Origin: CAJQQK01 sp963696075
Lineage (GTDB): Bacteria; Pseudomonadota; Alphaproteobacteria; Rhizobiales; Hyphomicrobiaceae
Reading direction: 5' to 3'
Length of the DNA stretch: 64,000 nt
NCBI GenBank assembly: GCA_963696075.1
Contig: CAVOJD010000015.1
Location: forward strand, 310,001 to 374,000
Positions 44,090 to 50,766 of the stretch are shown here, one piece after another. Position numbers and translations under genes: made by a program. Within the stretch, counting starts at the first letter, position 1; every line of letters begins with the position of its first letter. The notes beneath the pieces are model-generated. The model worked only from the letters and a program-made list of their open reading frames with translations, was not told where the DNA came from and searched no databases.

Positions 44090-44815
44090 ATGTCGACCAG
44101 GTTGATGGTTGCTGTTGTTGCGTTGCTTGCCGGTGTCGCGCCGTCGCCGGGGCTGGCGCAGTCGTGTCCGGCGGTGCTGGCGGAGGCAACGCGGCTGGTG
44201 CTGGTCAGGGCGGAGACGATGAACGAGGAGCAGGCCCAGCTCGAACTCTTCGTGCGGGGCAAGCCGGGGCGGGCGTGGCGGCGGATGGGGGCGCCGCGCG
44301 AGGCGCTGATCGGGCGGGCCGGCATGGGCTGGGGGTTTCCCTACCGGGATGTCCGGCGCAAAGGCGAACCGGTGAAGCAGGAGGGGGACAAGCGGACGCC
44401 GGCGGGCTTTTTCCGGATCGGGGCGAGTTTCGGTTTTTCAGCGTCCGACCGGCCGGGCCATGTCGTGCTGAAGCGCGACGAGACGGTGTGCGTCGATGAT
44501 GCAGCCTCGCCGCACTACAACACGGTGCGCTCCAGGGCAGAGATCGGCCCGGACGTATCGGGTGAGAACATGCGCAACTATGCCGTTTATCGTCATGGAC
44601 TGTTTGTCGACTATCCCTCGAGCCGCGAAAAGAAGGCGGGGTCGTGCATCTTCCTGCATCTGACGTCGGCGTCGCGGCGGGGCACGCTTGGGTGTATTGC
44701 GATGGATGAGATGGCGCTCCTCGGCGTGCAGCAGTTCGCGGAGCCGGGGGCCGTCCTCGGTGTGCTGCCGGCCGACGCCGTCAAGCGCTTTGCCCGATGC
44801 CTCGGTGGGCTCTAG
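44090..44815 (+). CDS. L,D-transpeptidase-family (YkuD) exported protein
   Basis: This 241-aa protein has a signal peptide (about 1-23, ending PGLAQ). The YkuD catalytic region is recognisable by GDKRTPAGFFRIG and the active-site HLTSASRRGTLGCIAM, with its His and Cys. Such enzymes make or break 3-3 cross-links in peptidoglycan or attach lipoproteins. The start at ATG 44090 follows GAGAGGAAGGG and gives the signal peptide. It lies 13 bases after arfB. Confidence 0.9.
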   Translation: MSTRLMVAVVALLAGVAPSPGLAQSCPAVLAEATRLVLVRAETMNEEQAQLELFVRGKPGRAWRRMGAPREALIGRAGMGWGFPYRDVRRKGEPVKQEGDKRTPAGFFRIGASFGFSASDRPGHVVLKRDETVCVDDAASPHYNTVRSRAEIGPDVSGENMRNYAVYRHGLFVDYPSSREKKAGSCIFLHLTSASRRGTLGCIAMDEMALLGVQQFAEPGAVLGVLPADAVKRFARCLGGL

Positions 44816-44847
44816 AGTTGTGCCGTCGATGATCAGAGAGGTGCACC

Positions 44848-45690
44848 ATGACCGGTGACAGAGGCGGCGGCCTGGATCAGGCGCAAAAATGCGAGGCCTT
44901 CAAAGCGCTGCACGACGGCCCGGAACTCTTCATCATTCCCAACCCGTGGGACGAAGGCTCGGCGCGGTATCTGGAGGCGGCGGGTTTCAAGGCGCTGGCG
45001 ACCACGAGTGCGGGCTATGCCAATGCGCGGGGGCGGCTCGATGGCGGGTTGACGCGCGAGGAGAAACTCGCCCATTGCCGCGACCTCTGCAACGCGACGT
45101 CGCTGCCGGTGAGCGCGGACCTGGAGAACTGCTTCGGCGATGATCCCGAGACGGTTGCCGAGACGGTCAGGCGTGCGGCGGGGACCGGTCTGGCGGGATG
45201 CTCGATCGAGGATTACAGCGACGCCGATGGGGGCCGGCTTTACGATTTCGAGCATGCCGTCGAGCGTGTGGCCGCGGCTGTCGAGGCCGCGCGCGGGGTG
45301 GGATTTCCGTTCATGCTGACGGCGCGATCGGAGGGGCTGTTTCGCAAGCTATCGGATCTCGATGAGGCGTGCCGGCGGATCGAAGCGTTCGAGAAGGCCG
45401 GGGCGGATGTGCTCTATGTGCCGAGTGTGAAGACGATCCCGGAAGTGGACCAGGTGATTGCGACGGTTCAAAAGCCGGTCAATGTGCTCGCAACGCCGAC
45501 GCTGAACATACAGGAACTTCGCGATGCGGGTGTGAAGCGCGTCAGCCTTGGTTCATGGCTTTATGTTGCGGCGATGGGCGGGTTCGTGCGCGCGGTGAAG
45601 GAAATGCGCGATCAAGGTACGTTTGAAGAACTGGCAATGGCGGTGGATGGACGTGAGGTCCAGGCCGCGCTCAAGAAATGGAGTGAATAA
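44848..45690 (+). CDS. Isocitrate lyase/PEP mutase-family protein
   Basis: This 280-aa TIM-barrel protein shows the family opening FKALHDGPELFIIPNPWDEGSARYLEAAGFKALATTSAG and the metal-site stretch SADLENCFGDDPETVAE...GCSIEDYSDADG. Close relatives act as oxaloacetate decarboxylases, methylisocitrate lyases or carboxyphosphonoenolpyruvate mutases, so the exact substrate is open. Its stop TAA shares the A with the ATG of the SDR gene (TAATG), so it heads the operon. Confidence 0.88.
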   Translation: MTGDRGGGLDQAQKCEAFKALHDGPELFIIPNPWDEGSARYLEAAGFKALATTSAGYANARGRLDGGLTREEKLAHCRDLCNATSLPVSADLENCFGDDPETVAETVRRAAGTGLAGCSIEDYSDADGGRLYDFEHAVERVAAAVEAARGVGFPFMLTARSEGLFRKLSDLDEACRRIEAFEKAGADVLYVPSVKTIPEVDQVIATVQKPVNVLATPTLNIQELRDAGVKRVSLGSWLYVAAMGGFVRAVKEMRDQGTFEELAMAVDGREVQAALKKWSE

Positions 45691-46445
45691 TGGGTGGACG
45701 GCTCGAGGGGAAGACAGCGTTTTGCACGGCATCGGGGGCCGGCATCGGGCGGGCGACGGCGATTGCGTTTGCGCGCGAGGGCGCGCGGGTGATCGCATCC
45801 GACATCGACATGGGCGCGCTCAAGGATCTCGGTGATTACGGGGTCGCAGAGACGCATCTGCTCGATGTCACCCAGACGCAGTCGGTCGAGCGGACGGCGG
45901 CGGCGGTGGGTAACATCGACATCCTCTTCAATGGCGCGGGCTTCGTCCACAACGGGACCGTGCTCGAGTGTTCGGAAGAGGACTGGGACTTCTCGTTCAA
46001 CCTCAACGTCAAGTCGATGCACCGGACGATCAAGGCGTTCCTGCCGGGGATGCTGGAGAATGGCGGCGGGGCGATCGTCAACATCGCGTCGGTGTCGGGA
46101 TCGGTGCTCGGCGTGCCGAACCGGTATGCGTATGGAGCGACCAAGGCGGCCGTGATCGGGCTCACCAAGGCGGTGGCGGCGGATTTCATGAAGCAGGGCA
46201 TTCGCGCGAACGCGATCTGCCCCGGCACGGTACAGTCGCCATCGCTCGACAAGCGCATTGCGGATCAGGCGCGGGCGACGAACCAGTCGATCGAGGCGGT
46301 GCGCCAGGCCTTCGTCGACCGCCAGCCGATGGGGCGGCTCGGGACGCCGGAAGAGATCGCCAATGCCGCGGTTTATCTCGCGTCCGACGAGAGTTCGTTC
46401 GTGACGGGGACGACGTTCCTGATCGAAGGTGGTTTTGCGTTGTGA
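45690..46445 (+). CDS. Short-chain dehydrogenase/reductase
   Basis: This 251-aa SDR starts MGGRLEGKTAFCTASGAGIGRATAIAFAREG (the NAD(P) loop TASGAGIG). NGAGFVHNG is in the NAG position, the catalytic Ser is in NIASVSGS, and YAYGATKAAVIG is the Tyr-x3-Lys. It ends GGFAL, and its TGA overlaps the GTG of the next gene by four bases. The substrate may be a sugar acid given the neighbours, but that is inference. Confidence 0.92.
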   Translation: MGGRLEGKTAFCTASGAGIGRATAIAFAREGARVIASDIDMGALKDLGDYGVAETHLLDVTQTQSVERTAAAVGNIDILFNGAGFVHNGTVLECSEEDWDFSFNLNVKSMHRTIKAFLPGMLENGGGAIVNIASVSGSVLGVPNRYAYGATKAAVIGLTKAVAADFMKQGIRANAICPGTVQSPSLDKRIADQARATNQSIEAVRQAFVDRQPMGRLGTPEEIANAAVYLASDESSFVTGTTFLIEGGFAL

Positions 46446-46936
46446 GTGAAAGCTTGCAGGGTGCAGGCGATGGCGTCTGTGTCAGGCGGGCTGTGGTCGG
46501 CGAGCATCCGCGGATCGTCGAACTACAAAAGGTGGCTTATGCCGTGAACCGGGCGCGCCTCGGGCGAGAGCCGTTGCCACTGTTGGCGGAATATGACGAG
46601 ATATTCGCAACGCAGGAATGCTGGGTTGCTCTGGCTGGGTCCAGCATAGTCGGTGCGCTGTTTCTTGAGCTTCGCGACGATGATCTTCTGATCTGGAGTG
46701 TTGCGACCGTGCCAGAGTGCCAGGGGCGGGGCATTGGTCGGCGATTGATGGAGGCGGCGGAACTGCGTGCCGGTGCGCTTGGCCGCAACCTCATCCGGCT
46801 TTATACCGGCCAACTGCTGACGGACCGGATTGAATGGTACAGTCGGCTCGGGTTCGAGATCGAGCGGCTGGAAGAGTTGGACGACCGCGTCGTCGTACAC
46901 ATGAAAAAAGACGTTAAGCCAAGGAGAGCGCCCCAG
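46442..46936 (+). CDS. GNAT N-acetyltransferase, read-through into otnI
   Basis: Starting at GTG 46442 (overlapping the SDR stop), this encodes about 155 residues of a GNAT domain: RIVELQKVAYAVNRARLG...WSVATVPECQGRGIGRRLMEAAELRAGALGRNLIRLYTGQLLTDRIEWYSRLGFEIERLEELDDRVVVHMKKD. No stop separates it from otnI, so the frame runs on to 47713. A run of six A (46904-46909) lies near the expected end. A seventh A would give VHMKKRR followed by TAA. It is therefore either a real fusion or a homopolymer-length error or change. Confidence 0.75.
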
Positions 46937-47713
46937 ATGGTCAAATTTGCCGCCAATCTGTCGATGATGTTTACCGAGGTCGATTTTCTCGACCGGTTCG
47001 AGGCGGCCGCCAAGGCTGGGTTCAAGGGGGTCGAATTCCTGTTCCCCTACGAGTGGCCGGCCGATGAGATTGCAGCCAGGCTCAAGGCGAACGGTCTGAC
47101 GCAGGCGCTGTTCAACCTGCCGCCGGGGGATTGGACCAAGGGCGAGCGCGGGCTTGCCGCGATGCCGGGGCGGGAGGCGGAATTCGAGGCGGCGCTGGGG
47201 CAGGCGCTGAGCTATGCGGAGGCAACGGGCTGCAAACTGCTGCACGCGATGCCGGGGCTGCGGCACCATGGCGCCAACTGGCCGACCTATATCGCGAACC
47301 TCAAGAAGGGGGCGCGGATGGCGGCCGACCATGGCGTGACCATCATCATCGAGCCGATCAACGAGGTCGACATTCCGGGCTTCTTCCTCAATACGACGGA
47401 GCGGGCGCGGGCTGCGATCTTCGAGGTGGGCGCGAATAACATCGGGCTGCAGTTCGATCTCTACCACCGTCAGATCCAGCAAGGTGATGTGGCGCGCGCG
47501 ATCGATGCCCATGCCGACATTACGCGGCACTATCAGATCGCAAGCCCGCCGGACCGCGGCGAGCCGGACGATGGCGAGATGAATTACCGCTATCTCTTCC
47601 AGAAGGTCGATGCGACCGGCTTCGATGGCTGGATCGGCTGTGAATACAGGCCGCGCGGTGAGACAACGGCGGGCCTCGGCTGGGCGGCAAACTGCGGCGT
47701 GACGCTCGGGTGA
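46937..47713 (+). CDS. otnI: Hydroxypyruvate/2-oxo-tetronate isomerase OtnI
   Basis: This is a TIM-barrel sugar isomerase (258 aa) of the Hyi/OtnI family. AAGGAG (46921-46926) precedes ATG 46937, so it can be translated on its own. Signatures are FKGVEFLFPYEWPADEI, the Glu in EPINEVDIPGFFLNTTERA, QFDLYHRQIQQGD and GCEYRPRGETTAGLGW. The enzyme interconverts 2-oxo-tetronates in D-erythronate or L-threonate use. With denD downstream it supports a four-carbon sugar-acid route. otnK and otnC are not in the window. Confidence 0.88.
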   Translation: MVKFAANLSMMFTEVDFLDRFEAAAKAGFKGVEFLFPYEWPADEIAARLKANGLTQALFNLPPGDWTKGERGLAAMPGREAEFEAALGQALSYAEATGCKLLHAMPGLRHHGANWPTYIANLKKGARMAADHGVTIIIEPINEVDIPGFFLNTTERARAAIFEVGANNIGLQFDLYHRQIQQGDVARAIDAHADITRHYQIASPPDRGEPDDGEMNYRYLFQKVDATGFDGWIGCEYRPRGETTAGLGWAANCGVTLG

Positions 47714-47720
47714 TGAGTTA

Positions 47721-48270
47721 TTTCGCTCACGGTGCTGTTCCGGTCCTGTCGGACCGGGCACCTCCGCGGGGGCGGGCCAATGGCCCGGGTCGCGTTTGCT
47801 CCCGGACGTTGGTTTTCGCTCACGGTGCTGTTCCGGTCCTGTCGGACCGGGCACCTCCGCGGGGGCGGGCCAATGGCCCGGGTCGCGTTCGCTCCCGGAC
47901 GTTGGTTTTCGCTCACGGTGCTGTTCCGGTCCTGTCGGACCGGGCACCTCCGCGGGGGCGGGCCAATGGCCCGGGTCGCATTCGCTCCCGGAGGTTGGTT
48001 TTCGCTCACGGTGCTGTTCCGGTCCTGTCGGACCGGGCACCTCCGCGGGGGCGGGCCAGGGGCCCGGGTCGCTTGCGCTCCCGGAGGTTGGTTTTCGCTC
48101 ACGGTGCTGTTCCGGTCCTGTCGGACCGGGCACCTCCGCGGGGGCGGGCCAGGGGCCCGGGTCGCATTCGCTCCCGGAGGTTGGTTTTCGCTCACGGTGC
48201 TGTTCCGGTCCTGTCGGACCGGGCACCTCCGCGGGAGCGGGCCAATGGCCCGGGTCGCTTCGCTCCCGGA
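47721..48270 (+). repeat. Six-unit tandem array, 93-bp period, of a multi-hairpin repeat
   Basis: Units start at 47721, 47814, 47907, 48000, 48093 and 48186, each 93 bases apart. Each begins TTTCGCTCACGGTGCTGTT. Next comes hairpin I (CCGGTCC tgtc GGACCGG) enclosed by GGTGC/GCACC with a TGTT bulge, then hairpin II (GGGCC, 3-base loop, GGCCC) followed by GGGTCGC and GCTCCCGGA. The array starts 7 bases after the otnI stop and is in sense with it. Copies differ by only a few bases, so it amplified recently. It is a relative of the repeats at 12151 and 19529. It is not a CRISPR, because there are no variable spacers. The stop-free frames it creates are not genes. Confidence 0.92.
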
Positions 48271-48352
48271 CAAGAGTGCCTCGTGAAGGGGCATCGGTGT
48301 ATTGGACGAGACGGTTTAGACAAGAACGATAACGATTGGCAGAGGAAACGCG

Positions 48353-49333
48353 ATGAAGGTTCTGATCCTGGGTGGTGCGGGGATGGTCGGGCGCAAGCTG
48401 GCGGAGCGGCTTGCGAAGGACGGTGAATTGGGCGGCAAGGCGATCAGCCAGATGACGCTCTACGACGTGGTCGAGCCAACGGCGCCGGCGGGGGCTCAGT
48501 TCCCGGTCGCATGCGAGACGGGCGACCTGCCGGCGGATGGCGAGACGGACCGGTTGATTGCATCGAAGCCTGATGTCGTCTTTCATCTGGCCGCGATCGT
48601 GTCCGGTGAAGCGGAACTCGACTTCGAGAAGGGGTACCGGATCAATCTCGCGGGGACACACAACCTCTTCGAGTCGATCCGGAAGGCGCAATATGCCCCG
48701 CGTGTCGTCTTTACGAGTTCGATCGCGGTCTATGGGGCGCCGTTCCCCGAGGCGATCCCGGATGAGTTTCATCTGACGCCGTTGACCTCCTATGGAACGC
48801 AGAAGGCGATCGGCGAATTGCTGCTTGCCGATTACACGCGCAAGGGCATTTTCGATGGGGTCGGGATCCGACTGCCGACGATCTGCGTCCGGCCGGGCAA
48901 GCCGAACAAGGCCGCGTCGGGGTTCTTCTCCAACATCATCCGTGAGCCGCTGGTGGGTGAAGGGGCGGTGCTGCCGGTATCGGAGGACGTCCGTCACTGG
49001 CATGCCTCGCCGCGTTCCGCGGTCAATTTTCTCATTCATGCCGCCACGATCGATGGCGACCTGATCGGGCCACGGCGCAATCTGGCGATGCCGGGGGTGA
49101 GCGTCACGGTTGGCGAGCAGATCGAGGCGCTCAGGCGGGTGGCCGGCGATGAAGCGGTGAAACTGATCCGCTCGGAGCCGGACGACCTGATTATTTCGGT
49201 GGTTTCAGGCTGGGCACGGAATTTTGATACCCGCCGCTCGGTCGACCTCGGTTTCGTGGCGGACGCCTCGTTCGACGATATCATCAAGGCACATATCGAG
49301 GACGAGCTGGATGGCCGGATCGGACCCAGGTGA
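48353..49333 (+). CDS. denD: D-erythronate dehydrogenase DenD-like epimerase-family protein
   Basis: This 326-aa NAD-dependent epimerase/dehydratase-fold protein starts MKVLILGGAGMVGRKLAERL with a glycine NAD loop. It has FTSSIAVYG and the active Tyr-x3-Lys in SYGTQKAIGE. Its length and RLPTICVRPGKPNKAASGFFSNIIREPL agree with the D-erythronate dehydrogenase family, which oxidises D-erythronate to 2-keto-D-erythronate. AGAGGAAA before ATG 48353 is a good ribosome site. The link to otnI, 640 bases upstream, fits one pathway. Confidence 0.82.
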   Translation: MKVLILGGAGMVGRKLAERLAKDGELGGKAISQMTLYDVVEPTAPAGAQFPVACETGDLPADGETDRLIASKPDVVFHLAAIVSGEAELDFEKGYRINLAGTHNLFESIRKAQYAPRVVFTSSIAVYGAPFPEAIPDEFHLTPLTSYGTQKAIGELLLADYTRKGIFDGVGIRLPTICVRPGKPNKAASGFFSNIIREPLVGEGAVLPVSEDVRHWHASPRSAVNFLIHAATIDGDLIGPRRNLAMPGVSVTVGEQIEALRRVAGDEAVKLIRSEPDDLIISVVSGWARNFDTRRSVDLGFVADASFDDIIKAHIEDELDGRIGPR

Positions 49334-49731
49334 GGTCGAAAATGAGCTCCTTTGCGGCTTTCGATCACCAAAACGTGAACGCTGAATGCGCTAAGGAGTT
49401 GTTTTTTCTCGGATCGTGACCATTTTATCGTCGGTCGCTGATCCGCACCAATTCGGTGCGCGTATTAACGTCGTCGGGTGTATTCAATGGTTCGATTATG
49501 CCCGATTGAGACCCTAAAGGCGCCATAGTCATCGGCGCATAAGGGGTTGCCGAAAGGGCGACTCGATCGTTCAGGAGCGAAAGCTTGGAAGGTCGCAGAC
49601 AACCAACGGCAGAACAATAAGCGGGCGTGGCGCTCTCCGGCGGGAGGCCACGATACAAAGCGAAAGCCCACCGCCGGTTGCCCGTCTCGTACGGGCTTAT
49701 TCATGAGCGGATCAGACAAGGAATGATCGAC
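49334..49731 (+). promoter_or_regulatory. Structured leader region upstream of ribA
   Basis: These 398 bases have no convincing gene but contain at least four short perfect hairpins on the plus strand: CGCACC/GGTGCG (49444-49460), GCGCC/GGCGC (49520-49538), CGTGGC...GCCACG with inner CTCC/GGAG (49626-49652), and GCCCGT/ACGGGC (49680-49696). I looked for the FMN riboswitch consensus and did not find it. The region may be a leader RNA, another riboswitch or a small RNA gene. Confidence 0.45.
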
Positions 49732-50493
49732 ATGTCTTCAGTGCTCAATGTCGCAGAGGCGATCAAGGCGCGGACTAATTCCGAGCGTGGGCGTGCTGGT
49801 GCTATATTCAGCCTGCCCCGATTCAACGCGGGTGGTGCTGCTTTAGCCAAGGACGCCAGAACGGATATGTTTGTCGACGTCGCCCGGACGACATTGCCGA
49901 TTGAATTTCAGGGACGGGAAGTCAAACTCGAAGCGCATGCTTACGAGGACGAGACGTCGTCCTATCAGGCCATGGCCGTGTTGCATCGGCGTGGTGGCGA
50001 GGGCGTGCCGCTGGAGCCCGGCGTCAAACGCGACGAGGTTCCGCTGGTGCGGGTCCACAGTGGCTGTGTGACCGGGGATATCTTCCATTCGCTGAGGTGC
50101 GACTGCTATGCGCAGCTGCAACTCTCGCTGGAGCGGATTATCGATGCCGATCTCGGCATGATCATCTATCTCCCGCACCACGAAGGCCGCGGGATCGGCC
50201 TCGTCAACAAGATCAAGGCGTATGCCGCGCAGGATCGCGGGCTCGACACCGTCGATGCCAACCTGTCGATCGGGGCGCCGGTGGATGCGCGTGACTATGA
50301 GCTGCCCGCGAAGATCCTCAAGGATCTCGGATATGGGAGCATTCGTCTGATGAGCAACAATCCGCTCAAGAACGAGGCTCTGGAACGCCACGGGATCAAG
50401 GTGGTCGAGCAGGTGCGGACGGTGACGACGCCGTCGGAGCACAACGAACGCTATCTCGCCACCAAGCGTGAGCGGATGGACCACAAGCTCTAA
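49732..50493 (+). CDS. ribA: GTP cyclohydrolase II family protein (RibA-like, divergent)
   Basis: This 253-aa protein starts at ATG 49732 (AAGGA nine bases before). The zinc cysteines of GTP cyclohydrolase II are present (HSGCVTGDIFHSLRCDC), as are EGRGIGL and DARDY. The active-site neighbourhood differs: where E. coli has YHRQEGRNIG, this has LPHHEGRGIG, so the Tyr, Arg and Gln are replaced. The usual ANHQLGF is ANLSIGA. It also has about 55 extra N-terminal residues. No ribB, ribH or ribE is adjacent. GTP is probably the substrate, but the product may not be the normal riboflavin precursor. Confidence 0.85.
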   Translation: MSSVLNVAEAIKARTNSERGRAGAIFSLPRFNAGGAALAKDARTDMFVDVARTTLPIEFQGREVKLEAHAYEDETSSYQAMAVLHRRGGEGVPLEPGVKRDEVPLVRVHSGCVTGDIFHSLRCDCYAQLQLSLERIIDADLGMIIYLPHHEGRGIGLVNKIKAYAAQDRGLDTVDANLSIGAPVDARDYELPAKILKDLGYGSIRLMSNNPLKNEALERHGIKVVEQVRTVTTPSEHNERYLATKRERMDHKL

Positions 50494-50554
50494 GGCGCTC
50501 TCAATCGCCACAAGGCTGGCGCTGGCCGGCCTGAGACGGCTTCAACGAAATAAA

Positions 50555-50589
50555 GGGCTGCTTCCCTGACCGGGGAGCAGCCCTTTTTT
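50555..50589. terminator. Bidirectional terminator between ribA and ndvA
   Basis: GGGCTGCTTCCC (50555-50566) pairs with GGGGAGCAGCCC (50572-50583) with one wobble, followed by TTTTTT. On the other strand the stem ends in TTTATTTCG, so it can stop both the ribA transcript and the convergent ndvA operon. Confidence 0.88.
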
Positions 50590-50766
50590 GCGTCTGGCGT
50601 TCAGCGGCTGGCGACGGACAACCGGTTCTGCAGTTTCGCGAAAACCGCACCCACAAAGATCGGTCGTGCGGCTCGACAGTATTTGAGGGGGATCATTTAT
50701 TCAGTTCAGGGTGCGGGCCGTTCGTGATGGCCATCGCTGCCCCCATAACCGGAAACGATCTCATTC

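Noticed and set aside
47721..48270. CRISPR array
   Set aside because: Repeats are long and contiguous with no variable spacers and no cas genes nearby.
47590..48426. Several long open frames on both strands across the 93-bp array
   Set aside because: The period is a multiple of 3 and the unit has no stop in several frames, so open frames arise automatically; the peptides are just the repeat read in each frame.
46523..49039. An 838-codon minus-strand open frame
   Set aside because: It crosses the GNAT, otnI, the repeat array and denD on the other strand and has a composition typical of antisense frames.
49425..49658. 77-codon minus-strand open frame in the ribA leader
   Set aside because: No ribosome site or family resemblance; it lies over the hairpins of the leader.
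49334..49731. FMN (RFN) riboswitch before ribA
   Set aside because: None of the conserved RFN blocks is present, although hairpins are.
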